Source: CAYYYP01 sp964475985 (lineage in GTDB: Bacteria > Bdellovibrionota > UBA1018 > CAYHWW01). From it: a DNA stretch of 35,129 nucleotides. Position numbers and translations under genes: made by a program. The first letter of the stretch is position 1, and every line of letters begins with the position of its first letter. The notes under the pieces are model-generated. The model had not been told where the DNA came from. It saw only the letters and a program-made list of their open reading frames with translations, and made no database searches. Positions 14,609-23,088 of this stretch are shown piece by piece. The DNA lies in NCBI GenBank assembly GCA_964475985.1, contig CAYYYP010000037.1:1-35129 (forward strand), given 5' to 3'.

Positions 14609-15649
14609 ATGAAGAAACTTCTATTACTTATTTCTGTCTTTTTACCAATCCTCGCAGGCAGTTCAGCCCAAGGGGGAATATTTGCGCAGCTGGCCGGGTT
14701 TTTACGCTGCGAGAACAACCTAGTGCCAGGCATCTCTTCAACCGCCATTGAAAACCTTAGCCAAATCGAAATAGGCGAAACCATTCGGTACCGCACTCGC
14801 GGGAAGGGTCCTTTATTGACCGGAAGGGTTGAAAGCGTGAACTTTACGGGCGTGGTTATTGAAGGCGTAGGGCTCATCGAACATGAAAATTTCTTAGAAA
14901 TCGAAATACTAAGGAACGCCAACACCACCACCACAACCTCGGCGGCTTTGGAACGTAGGCGCCAATACATCTCATTCTTGAAACAAGATTTTTGGACGCC
15001 CCTGATTCCTGGAATCACCGCAGACGTGCAACAGCTGAGAACGCTTGATAGACCCCATCGGGAGACTTTTTTACGCTCGCTTGGCCAGGAAATCGTGGCA
15101 GCAATCCAAGCAAAATTTGGGATCAACAATATTGGGTTTCACTTTAACTTAAACGGGGGACAGGGTTATCAATACGTAGATCGAGGTGGGATTCTCACTT
15201 CCAGAGGGGATGTAGGCTTGCAATATGGGATGGGTAGCTTAAGCGGAAACGTCGGCAGCCTCAATCAGCGGGTCTATTTTTTTCAATCAGCAAAAATAAA
15301 TCTGTACGATTTACTCAATGAGCAAAATCCGAAAATAGTATTCGGCAATAGTCGGATGGGCCATGAGCTTAGCATTTTTTCTTTAGATGATCCGTACTTC
15401 ACCGCAGCTATGCAATCTGGGGATATTAGCGGCGGTTCTGATATTTTTTATGATTTCAGTGATGCATTTGACCGTAAAGTTGGAATCCCTCTCTCACTTT
15501 ACCTCGCTCCTCCATTGGAAGTATTTACCAGCCAAGTGTTCAAGCGGTTTAAAGGTCTGGGTAGGCTCTCAAGAGATGAAGAGACCTTGATAACCATGCG
15601 TTACCTACAGGCAGTTTTGCTCAACCAAAATATTTGGCGCAGGCCATAA
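14609..15649 (+). CDS. Secreted protein of unknown function
   Basis: The 346-residue product starts with a textbook signal peptide (MKKLLLLISVFLPILAGSSA, cleavage before QGG). Residues 48-95 form a small strand-rich unit (IEIGETIRYRTRGKGPLLTG then RVESVNFTGVVIEG), possibly an SH3-like barrel. A run of Thr follows (104-111). The remaining 220 residues contain a helical LRTLDRPHRETFLRSLGQEI segment and a strand-rich FGNSRMGHELSIFSLDDPYF part. I do not recognise the family. The gene has its own promoter and no co-directional neighbour; it converges with the deformylase gene 31 bases away. Confidence 0.65.
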   Translation: MKKLLLLISVFLPILAGSSAQGGIFAQLAGFLRCENNLVPGISSTAIENLSQIEIGETIRYRTRGKGPLLTGRVESVNFTGVVIEGVGLIEHENFLEIEILRNANTTTTTSAALERRRQYISFLKQDFWTPLIPGITADVQQLRTLDRPHRETFLRSLGQEIVAAIQAKFGINNIGFHFNLNGGQGYQYVDRGGILTSRGDVGLQYGMGSLSGNVGSLNQRVYFFQSAKINLYDLLNEQNPKIVFGNSRMGHELSIFSLDDPYFTAAMQSGDISGGSDIFYDFSDAFDRKVGIPLSLYLAPPLEVFTSQVFKRFKGLGRLSRDEETLITMRYLQAVLLNQNIWRRP

Positions 15650-15680
15650 TTGTGAGGTGGCAGCCTTGCGGGAATGCAGA

Positions 15681-16232
15681 TTAATCCAATACTTCTTCCC
15701 CAGATTTAGAGAGGTACCGCTCAAACTCCTGGTCAAACACGAGTTTCGAGCTGTCCACTAAACGATCAATATAGAGTTTGCCGTCGAGGTGATCAAACTC
15801 ATGCTGCAATACCGTGGCAAGAAATCCTTCGGCGACAAACTCTTTTTCTTTTCCTTGCTGGTCCAAGTAATTCACTTTGATTTTTTGGGGCCGCGCAACT
15901 AGCCCGCGCAATCCCGGAACACTCAGGCAACCTTCCCAATAGCTTGCAGTTTCTTGGCTTAAAAATTCCCACTTAGGGTTAATAAAAACTTGGAGGCCAG
16001 AAATTTTACTGCGCCGACCCTGCATTTCTTCAGGAAGCTCCACCACACAAACCCGTATGTTGCGATGTACTTGAGGGGCGGCAAGTCCCACACCTTCGTA
16101 CTCACGCATGGTTTCAATCATGTCGGCGATAAAGGATTGGAACACCGGCGTTTGCACTTCCTCGGTGGTAACCGGATTTGAAGCTTGCCTTAGGACGGGG
16201 TGACCCATGCGGGCGACTTTAAGAATGGCCAT
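15681..16232 (-). CDS. def: Peptide deformylase
   Basis: The 183-residue enzyme removes the formyl group from the N-terminal Met of new proteins. All three family motifs are intact: EGVGLAAPQV (motif 1, 46-55), EGCLSVPG (motif 2, Cys102 metal ligand) and HEFDHLDG (motif 3, His144, Glu145, His148). AAGGAG lies 9 bases ahead of the ATG at 16232. Unlike many bacteria it is not next to fmt; it follows the DusB gene in the same direction but with a 124-base gap, so it probably has its own promoter. Confidence 0.97.
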   Translation of the reverse strand: MAILKVARMGHPVLRQASNPVTTEEVQTPVFQSFIADMIETMREYEGVGLAAPQVHRNIRVCVVELPEEMQGRRSKISGLQVFINPKWEFLSQETASYWEGCLSVPGLRGLVARPQKIKVNYLDQQGKEKEFVAEGFLATVLQHEFDHLDGKLYIDRLVDSSKLVFDQEFERYLSKSGEEVLD

Positions 16233-16356
16233 ATTTCAAAGCTCCTTACTTTGTGGGGGATAAAGAATGGTTAGTTTATCAAGAATCCCGTTATTTGATA
16301 AAACAATTTAAACAAATTTTAGTGACGAAATTAACACGGCCAGGTTCCGAACATGC

Positions 16357-17415
16357 CTACCCGTGGCCGCCCTTAAGGAATGGCTCCTCAAGGTAACTGT
16401 GTTTTTTACGCGCATCATCACGGCCAAAAAACTCAATGCCCATGGCGACCACGGCATTTATGTTTTCGGCAGAGTCATCGATGGTGGTTTCATAAAGTCG
16501 TTTACGGAAAGCCGAAGCACCCTCCATACCGGCCGAATACCAAGTTAGGAATTTCCGCAGCTGCACCCCAACATGAAAGGGCCTAAAGATCAGTTGCATC
16601 AGTTCGATGTGCCTCTGCACTAAACTTAAGTAATTTGAAATGTCCGAAGCAGCGGAAGGATCCCGCAGCATTCGGATTTGCTGGAAAATGAAGGGGTCAC
16701 GCAATGCCCCCCGCCCGATCATGACGGCGTCACATCCACTTTGAGAAAGCCTAAACTGAGCTTGTTTAGCAGTTTGGATATCCCCGTTTCCGATGATGGG
16801 AATCGTGGCCGTTTCCTTTAATTTCGCAATGAGGTCCCAATCTGCGCTGCCTTCGTAACCTTGAGCTCGCGTGCGGCCATGAACGGCCACCCATGTAACG
16901 CCGGCTTCAGCGCCTGCCGCGATGCATTCGGAAGCATTGATGCTGCAGGAATCCCAGCCCGTACGAATTTTAATGGTGAGCGGAACGGTGATAGCCTCAC
17001 GCACTTGCTTTAAAAGCATATGAAGGGCCAAAGGGTCCCTTAAAAGCGCAGCCCCCCCACCCTTCTTTACGACCTTAGGAACTGGGCAACCCAAATTGAT
17101 GTCCACGAAATCTGCGCCCATGCCTTCGATTTGTTTTGCGGCATTCGCCAAAACTTCTGCATCTTCGCCAAAGATTTGCAAACCAATGGGACGCTCTTCT
17201 TCAAAATATTGGCAGAGCTCTTGGGTTTTTTTACCTTCGTACTGAAGGCCCGAAGCGGAGATGAGTTCACTCACCACGATGCCGGCGCCGAATTCCTTCA
17301 TAAGCCTACGATAGGGTGCATTCGTGATGCTCGCCATGGGGGCAAGTACGAAGGGGAACTCTTTGAGACGCTCAATAAGTAAATTTTTTTTATTCACAAC
17401 GGTATTCGAATTCAA
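16357..17415 (-). CDS. dusB: tRNA-dihydrouridine synthase, DusB type
   Basis: The 352-residue flavoprotein reduces uridines in the D-loop of tRNA. It has the FMN-barrel entry FVLAPMASITNAPYRRL, the catalytic motif DINLGCPVPKVVKKGGGAAL with Cys110, IRTGWD, VAVHGRTRAQGYEGSADW, IIGNGDI and MIGRGALRDPFIF. These are shared with the DusB/NifR3 group. The ORF starts with TTG at 17415; a GTG at codon 7 is an alternative start. A -10 box (TATAGT) stands about 14 bases upstream. Confidence 0.93.
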   Translation of the reverse strand: MNSNTVVNKKNLLIERLKEFPFVLAPMASITNAPYRRLMKEFGAGIVVSELISASGLQYEGKKTQELCQYFEEERPIGLQIFGEDAEVLANAAKQIEGMGADFVDINLGCPVPKVVKKGGGAALLRDPLALHMLLKQVREAITVPLTIKIRTGWDSCSINASECIAAGAEAGVTWVAVHGRTRAQGYEGSADWDLIAKLKETATIPIIGNGDIQTAKQAQFRLSQSGCDAVMIGRGALRDPFIFQQIRMLRDPSAASDISNYLSLVQRHIELMQLIFRPFHVGVQLRKFLTWYSAGMEGASAFRKRLYETTIDDSAENINAVVAMGIEFFGRDDARKKHSYLEEPFLKGGHG

Positions 17416-17428
17416 GGCGCCTATACCT

Positions 17429-17456
17429 ACTATATAAAGGCCATGGATACGACCAA
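17429..17456 (-). promoter_or_regulatory. Candidate promoter for dusB
   Basis: On the minus strand TTGGTC (17456-17451) and TATAGT (17434-17429) are 16 bases apart in the 50-base gap between the aminopeptidase and dusB genes. The -10 matches five of six consensus bases, the -35 only three. Confidence 0.35.
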
Positions 17457-17465
17457 TTTCATTAC

Positions 17466-18812
17466 CTAAAAATTAGGCCAATCCCGGGTGCCGATGAGGG
17501 CCTGCATTTGTTCAATTTCCTTAGGCACTCCGCGGGTTAAAATCTCATTGCCGTTTTCGGTGATGAGAATATCATCTTCGATTCGAACGCCAATCCCCCG
17601 GTAAGCGGCAGGGGCATCTTGATCATAGGGTTGTACATAAAATCCTGGCTCAACCGTGAAAACCATTCCGGGCTCAAGGGGTCTAGCTTCGCCTTTGATT
17701 TCGTAAAGGCCAACATCATGCACGTCCATGCCGAGGAGGTGGCCTGTGCCATGGGGATAGAATCTTCGGTAACTTCGGCTCTGAATGATTTCCTTCTTGG
17801 ATCCCGTAAGCAATCCTAGGCTTAACATTCCTTCCACTAGCAGTTCGACGGCCGTCTCATGGATTCCCCGCAGGGTTGCGCCAGGCTTGGCCATGGTAAT
17901 GCAAGCTTTCTGCACGCTAAGGACTAGGGAATAGATGGCTTCCTGTTCTTTGGTGAATTTACCAGACACCGGATAAGTGCGTGTGATGTCGGCGCTGTAA
18001 TAACCAAATTCGCCGCCCGCATCGATTAATAACAATTCGCCATCCTTCATGAACCGGTCGTTATCTACGTAATGGAGAACCGTTGCATTATGACCAGAGG
18101 CTACGATTGAGCCATAACCCATCCGTTTGGCGCCTTCATTTTTGAATACGAATTCCACCAAAGCTTCAATTTGCGCTTCATTTAGGCCTGGCCTCGTGTA
18201 GGCCATGGCTAACGAGTGCGCTTTAGCCGAAAGCTCACACGCGACTTTGAGTGTAGTGATTTCTTCAGGCGATTTTCGTATTCGCATTTCGGAAATCAAA
18301 CCCTCGGCATCAATAATGTCGGGGATTCCTTTGCCCGTGCGCCCAAGGCTTCTTCGGTGTTCATCGATTAGAGGCAATACTTCTGAATCAAATCCCTTTA
18401 ACAGGCTGAAATAAATTTTGCCTGCACCTTCAAAAACTTCCTTCCACTTTTTTGAGAAATCTTCGATGGCATAGGCCCGGTCGGCACCTAAACGATTTAC
18501 GGCACCTTCAACACCGGCGCGGTAACCGGTCCAAATTTCTTTTTCGGGATCGCGTGGGCGAACAAAAAGTAAATATTCCTTTTTGCCTTTAATGTTTCGG
18601 AGTACGGCGATGGCATCTGGTTCTTCAAAACCCGTGACATAAAAAAAGGAGGACTGCTGACGAAACGGGTAATGCACATCACTGTTGCGTATGGATTCTT
18701 TAGAAGCTGGAAAAATTGCAACGCCGCCTTCGATTTCATCAAAGAGTTTTTGCCTGCGCTGTGCAAACATAGGGTGAAGATCTTTGCCTGAGAAGGGAGT
18801 ATATTTTTGCAT
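17466..18812 (-). CDS. pepP: Xaa-Pro aminopeptidase (M24B)
   Basis: The 448-residue metallopeptidase cleaves N-terminal residues that precede proline. An N-terminal aminopeptidase-P domain (about 1-170, FAQRRQKLFDEIEGGVAIFP, SSFFYVTGFEEPDA) precedes the pita-bread domain. Metal ligands are visible: Asp in LLIDAGGEFGYYSADITRTY (two Asp), His in HGTGHLLGMDVHDVG, Glu in FTVEPGF and Glu in VRIEDDILIT. I set the start at ATG 18812, because AGAGGAATTC lies directly upstream; longer frames extend into the divergent HAD gene. This start codon overlaps the HAD start codon within one CATG. Likely cytoplasmic. Confidence 0.93.
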   Translation of the reverse strand: MQKYTPFSGKDLHPMFAQRRQKLFDEIEGGVAIFPASKESIRNSDVHYPFRQQSSFFYVTGFEEPDAIAVLRNIKGKKEYLLFVRPRDPEKEIWTGYRAGVEGAVNRLGADRAYAIEDFSKKWKEVFEGAGKIYFSLLKGFDSEVLPLIDEHRRSLGRTGKGIPDIIDAEGLISEMRIRKSPEEITTLKVACELSAKAHSLAMAYTRPGLNEAQIEALVEFVFKNEGAKRMGYGSIVASGHNATVLHYVDNDRFMKDGELLLIDAGGEFGYYSADITRTYPVSGKFTKEQEAIYSLVLSVQKACITMAKPGATLRGIHETAVELLVEGMLSLGLLTGSKKEIIQSRSYRRFYPHGTGHLLGMDVHDVGLYEIKGEARPLEPGMVFTVEPGFYVQPYDQDAPAAYRGIGVRIEDDILITENGNEILTRGVPKEIEQMQALIGTRDWPNF

Positions 18813-19464
18813 GAATTCCTCTTTCGTCATCTGGGACCTGGACGGCACCTTAGTAAATTCTCTACCGCTAACGGTAGATGCCTTCAATGAAGCATTATTG
18901 CCCATCTTGGGGAGGAAACTCCATCGCAAAGAAGTCATGCTGCACTTTGGCCCACCGGATCAAGTCATTTTAAAAACACTGGTGGGTGAACGTCATTATG
19001 CAGAATGTTATCCGATCATGGTGAAAGCTTTTAAAGCAGGTTTAGCTAAATTAGGCCACTACGACGGTTTGCCCGATACGGTAAAAAAATTACACGCGCT
19101 CGGCGTGCCCCAGACGATCTTTACGGGCCGGGGCCGGGTCACCACGGATTTGATTTTAGAGCACTACTCTTGGCAAAACACTTTTGTTGAAGTGGTGACG
19201 AATGACGATGTTTCAGAATACAAGCCACACCCGGAAGGAATTTTGCGCATCTTGAAGAATGCGAAGGTTCTGCCCGCAAACGCAATTATGATCGGCGATA
19301 CCGTTTCCGATTTCACCACCGCGCAGGCAGCCGGGGTGAAACACCTCTGCGCCATGTGGGATGCCTGGGCTAAGGAAGATCGCGAAAAACTCGAAAAAAA
19401 GGGCGTTCCTGAATTTGCGTTACATCCATCCGAAGTGCTCACGCGGGTGCAGCACGTCGGATGA
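18811..19464 (+). CDS. HAD-superfamily phosphatase
   Basis: The 217-residue protein shows all four HAD motifs: WDLDGTL (Asp9, Asp11), TIFTGRGR (Thr105), Lys138 in EYKPHPEG and IGDTVSDF (Asp163, Asp167). An alpha-helical cap lies between motifs I and II, as in phosphoglycolate phosphatase/PGMB-like members. The substrate is unknown. The ATG at 18811 is fixed by motif I lying at residue 8 and by GGGAG (18795-18799) upstream. That ribosome site and any promoter lie inside the divergent peptidase gene. Confidence 0.87.
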   Translation: MNSSFVIWDLDGTLVNSLPLTVDAFNEALLPILGRKLHRKEVMLHFGPPDQVILKTLVGERHYAECYPIMVKAFKAGLAKLGHYDGLPDTVKKLHALGVPQTIFTGRGRVTTDLILEHYSWQNTFVEVVTNDDVSEYKPHPEGILRILKNAKVLPANAIMIGDTVSDFTTAQAAGVKHLCAMWDAWAKEDREKLEKKGVPEFALHPSEVLTRVQHVG

Positions 19465-19558
19465 ATGCAATTCAAAATTAGTGTGCTTGCGTGCCGTTAT
19501 CTAAGTCACCGATGAGAACTTGGGCGCCCACGGTTCCGGTGAAATCCACTCCACTCAA

Positions 19559-20296
19559 TCACTCAACAGCTGTAAGTTTTTTAAGCGATTCCCATCCTTG
19601 CGTAGTGAGCGGTGGTTGATCCCGGAAGTCACCCGACTTCAGTACGCGCAGCACCTTTGATTCTTCATAAATTTTATTGACCCCTTGCACGGCGGTTTGG
19701 ACCCGCACCTTGCCAGAGCGAACCGACAAAATCGTCTCATTGGGTTTCACTTCTAGGAAAAAGTCAGACGGCGTCTCTACAATAAAAATAGTTTGTACCG
19801 TATGAACGGCAAATCTCGCCTCGGGCTTTGCATGGGGGACCGTATAACGGACAAGTCCACGCCCTTGAGCATAGAAAGTTTCTGCACTTGGTTTTTGGCC
19901 AAGCACTTCCTGAGCGGGACGAATACGTTCAATCTCAAGTTCAGTTTTTTCGCCAAGCTCAAGGTAAGTATGCTCGATGAATCGAAGGTGAAGGCGCGTT
20001 GAGTTTTCCGTCGTAAGGATATCGCGTTCAAAAAGCAGGCTAGCTAGAGAAACGAAAGATTCCTTAAGGGACCGTTTTAGTCTCCGCCCGGCCCTCGTCT
20101 CTGACTCCAGCACATCTTTAGACGCACTACTTAAGAGCCGTTTTACCCTTGGTTTTCCTTGAATACGCTCAACGTAACCAACGGGCTCCCTTTGAATGAA
20201 ACTCCTTGGGGCGGAGTCATCCAACTCGGGCTGCCCAAAAGCCGATGAACTGAAAAGTCCATTAAAACTAATAACCAAAAAAATTAAGCAAATCAT
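19559..20296 (-). CDS. Exported FecR-domain protein
   Basis: The 245-residue protein begins with a short signal sequence (MICLIFLVISFNGLFSSSAFG). The central part is a FecR-like beta-roll: FERDILTTENSTRLHLRFIE, TYLELGEKTELEIERI, then RGLVRYTVPHAKPEARFAVH, IFIVETPSDFFLEVKP and ILSVRSGKVRVQ. Unlike FecR regulators it has no N-terminal anti-sigma helix-turn segment, so it is a periplasmic structural FecR domain. The ATG overlaps the stop of the upstream M1 aminopeptidase gene as ATGA, which implies coupled translation. After the TGA stop the same frame remains open for 26 codons. Confidence 0.75.
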   Translation of the reverse strand: MICLIFLVISFNGLFSSSAFGQPELDDSAPRSFIQREPVGYVERIQGKPRVKRLLSSASKDVLESETRAGRRLKRSLKESFVSLASLLFERDILTTENSTRLHLRFIEHTYLELGEKTELEIERIRPAQEVLGQKPSAETFYAQGRGLVRYTVPHAKPEARFAVHTVQTIFIVETPSDFFLEVKPNETILSVRSGKVRVQTAVQGVNKIYEESKVLRVLKSGDFRDQPPLTTQGWESLKKLTAVE

Positions 20297-22983
20297 AATA
20301 CGGATTCAGGCGGCTTATGCTCATGGGTCAGGTGTGGAATGACACCTTCCATCTTTTCTACGCGTGACAGGAGCTTTGCGTAGGATTCCCGCAGAAAATC
20401 AAAATCCACTTTCAGCTTTTCAAAAGCTTCGGGCGTTGATTCCCCTTCCCTGACACTTTTCATGGCTTCGATGGCCGCCCGTTTCGTACGTGGCTCAACT
20501 ACGGATTTTGCTACGCGATCAAGACTGGCTAAGGCCCGCGGGTCCGCAAGTCTCGCCAAAGCTTCAATGGCAAAAAGCCTTACGAAAAAATTAGTATCGC
20601 GGGTGAGTTCCGTTAAAGCGTCCACTACTAAACCAGGCCGCGCAGATGCATAATACGCAAGCGCGTCCACGGAAGTGCGGCGAAGGAACATAGATTTGCC
20701 GGCCTTCGTATAACGCAGGAGCACCGGCAATACACGGTCATCCAATTTCAATTCCGCTAGACCAGCTACGATTCCGCAATCAGCGTAATCGTGCCAGCTC
20801 TGGCGTTTTCCAAGCATGGCCGTAAGTTTTTCAAAAATTCCTGAAGCGCGGCTTTTTCCTAGAGCTACGCCAACTGCTTGCAGCACCAAGGGGCTTTGAT
20901 CCTCCCGGAAAATGGGCTCAAGAATTTCAACGATGCGATCGGACCGAAAAGTTCCCAGCGCCTGAATCACCGCACGTTTTGCTTTAGGGTGATCCATTTG
21001 TGGGAGGGCTTCGGCTAATCCATCCCATGCTCGCTCGGACCCAATGTCGGCCAGGCATTTTGCGATTTCTACTTGCACGCCCCAAAAGGTTTCTTTGGCG
21101 AGCTGTTTAGCTAAAGCCTTAACGGACGCTAAAGAATGATCCTTTTTAAGGGATTTTGCCGCAAAAATACGCCCAATAAGATCAGGATCGTTATGAAGTT
21201 GTGCAATCAAATGGTCTTGATCAAATTCACAATCAAACTCCGCAAGCAATAAACCGCCGGGGTTTATATTTATAAATTCAAGTTTAGCGGGGAGCGTGAA
21301 GGAAAAAGTCTGCTCCCGCTCTTCCATTTGAAATGAGAAATCAAAACACTCAAGCCGGCCCTGCACTTTGCAATAAGCTTTGAATTGAAGCTGTAGCTTA
21401 AATACCGGCGTTAACGCCGCATCTTTCTGAGTTTGTTTCACCATGACCCGGTGAACCGTACTTCCGCCAAAACCCGTCGTGTGAGTAAGACCCAGTTTCA
21501 ATTCAGGATGCCCAGCTTTAAAAACCCATTGGTCAAAAAACCATCCGAGACTTAATCCCGTCACTTCTTCAAATGCCCGCTGGAGATCAGAAGTTTCCGC
21601 ATGGCCAGCCGCATGGCGTTCAAGGTAAATTTTAAGTGCCTTCCACCATGAATCATCGCCCACTAATTGGTGAAGCATGCGTAATACTAAGCCGCCCTTT
21701 TCATACAGATGGCGATCAAAAAGGTCCGAAGGACTAATGTAAACATTGGTCACGATGGGCCGACGGTAGTGACTGGAATCTTCATCCATGTAAATTCCAT
21801 AATTTTGATAAAACTCAAAGAGAGTTTCATCGAGGCCCTGCTCGCTTAACATCCACACCGTTTCGAAATAGGTCGCAAACCCTTCGTTAAGCCATGCGTG
21901 TTTCCATTCCTTGCAAGTCACGTAATCACCGAACCATTGGTGAGCAAGTTCGTGGGCCACCAGAGGTTCACTTGAGTAATCCCGCTCTACGGATTCAGGG
22001 TGAAGCGTATACTCCGTCTGGGTAGTAGAAGACGTATTTTCCATTCCACCATAAATGAAATCCCACGCAACAATTTGCGCGTACTTATCAAAGGGATAAT
22101 CAACCCCCAATTTCTGAGAGAAGACGTCCATCATTTTGCTAGTTTTATAGAAAGAAAACTTAGTCTCCGCTTCCCGGCCAGGGATTGCATACACGGGAAC
22201 GGGAATGGTTTTACCTTTGGAATTTGTCCATTCGTAGGGAATTTCCACGAATTCCCCGGCGCAAAGTGTCACGAGGTACGATGGATGGGCAATGTCCTGA
22301 CTCCAATGAAAAGTCACTTTGCGAGTCAGGGGATCGGCGCTTTTTGAAACGAGCCGCCCATTAGAAATCGCCATGAAAGGCTCATCAACGGTTACGATCA
22401 TTTCGGAAGTAAATTTTTCCTGGGGAGCATCGTAACAAGGAAACCAATAACGATTGTCTTCATCCTCACCTTGAGTCCACAGCTGGAAGGGCCTGCCCGG
22501 GTAATCTTGATCCGGAGCTATGAAGTACATTCCAGCGCGCGGTTCCTGAACGTAATACTGAATTTTTAATTCATGAACTTCACCCTGAAGCCAAACTTTT
22601 TTGGAGCCTTCTGGATATTTCACCAGGAAACCCTTGGCTGAGCGTTGCACTAAAAGTTCTTTTCCTTCTGCGTCCATAACTTTTTCTACGACCAAATCTA
22701 CGGCGTCGAAAAAAAGCTCAGAAACTTTTGGAGCAAGGATTCGGAATCGATGAGTGCATACGCCATTTAACTTTTTTTGTTTGATATCAAGATGGCATTC
22801 CAAACGCATGTGCTCAAAATCTACGAAACGGTCCCGTGGATAATGAGGCTTCGCTTCGGTGAGGAAGAATCTAGGGTCGCCTCCGTTGGAAGCCTCCGTG
22901 CCAGAAGTAAGGTTTCGACGGCTGGACCACGAATTTAAGCCCGAATGACAACGACATTTTAAACGAGATTCAAATGTAGACAT
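20293..22983 (-). CDS. M1-family zinc aminopeptidase with C-terminal HEAT repeats
   Basis: The 896-residue enzyme has the M1 signatures: GGMEN (312-316) for N-terminal recognition, HELAH (344-348) with catalytic Glu345, and NEGFA (366-370) supplying the third zinc ligand Glu367. Residues 45-250 form the N-terminal saddle domain. From about 610 to 850 the protein carries HEAT-type repeats, such as RAWDGLAEALPQMDHPKAKR, IVEILEPIFREDQSPLVLQA and AIEALARLADPRALASL. A coiled segment ends the protein. There is no signal peptide, although its operon partner is exported. The ATG at 22983 has only a weak upstream site; residues 1-40 look non-conserved, so a later start is possible. Confidence 0.93.
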   Translation of the reverse strand: MSTFESRLKCRCHSGLNSWSSRRNLTSGTEASNGGDPRFFLTEAKPHYPRDRFVDFEHMRLECHLDIKQKKLNGVCTHRFRILAPKVSELFFDAVDLVVEKVMDAEGKELLVQRSAKGFLVKYPEGSKKVWLQGEVHELKIQYYVQEPRAGMYFIAPDQDYPGRPFQLWTQGEDEDNRYWFPCYDAPQEKFTSEMIVTVDEPFMAISNGRLVSKSADPLTRKVTFHWSQDIAHPSYLVTLCAGEFVEIPYEWTNSKGKTIPVPVYAIPGREAETKFSFYKTSKMMDVFSQKLGVDYPFDKYAQIVAWDFIYGGMENTSSTTQTEYTLHPESVERDYSSEPLVAHELAHQWFGDYVTCKEWKHAWLNEGFATYFETVWMLSEQGLDETLFEFYQNYGIYMDEDSSHYRRPIVTNVYISPSDLFDRHLYEKGGLVLRMLHQLVGDDSWWKALKIYLERHAAGHAETSDLQRAFEEVTGLSLGWFFDQWVFKAGHPELKLGLTHTTGFGGSTVHRVMVKQTQKDAALTPVFKLQLQFKAYCKVQGRLECFDFSFQMEEREQTFSFTLPAKLEFININPGGLLLAEFDCEFDQDHLIAQLHNDPDLIGRIFAAKSLKKDHSLASVKALAKQLAKETFWGVQVEIAKCLADIGSERAWDGLAEALPQMDHPKAKRAVIQALGTFRSDRIVEILEPIFREDQSPLVLQAVGVALGKSRASGIFEKLTAMLGKRQSWHDYADCGIVAGLAELKLDDRVLPVLLRYTKAGKSMFLRRTSVDALAYYASARPGLVVDALTELTRDTNFFVRLFAIEALARLADPRALASLDRVAKSVVEPRTKRAAIEAMKSVREGESTPEAFEKLKVDFDFLRESYAKLLSRVEKMEGVIPHLTHEHKPPESVL

Positions 22984-23088
22984 AGGTGCCTACGAAATTA
23001 ACAAAAGAGCCGTCTTATACAAGTGCCTATCTCAAATGTGCGGGGTCACATTTATTTTAAAACGGCTGAAAATCCCGCCCAGTTAATT

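Noticed and set aside
14927..14941. Third copy of the TACTAAGGAACGCCA sequence found near 11679
   Set aside because: A single 15-base match within 35 kb is expected about once by chance, and it lies inside a coding region.
19559..19561. Selenocysteine at the FecR-gene TGA
   Set aside because: No SECIS-like hairpin directly follows and FecR-domain proteins are not selenoproteins.
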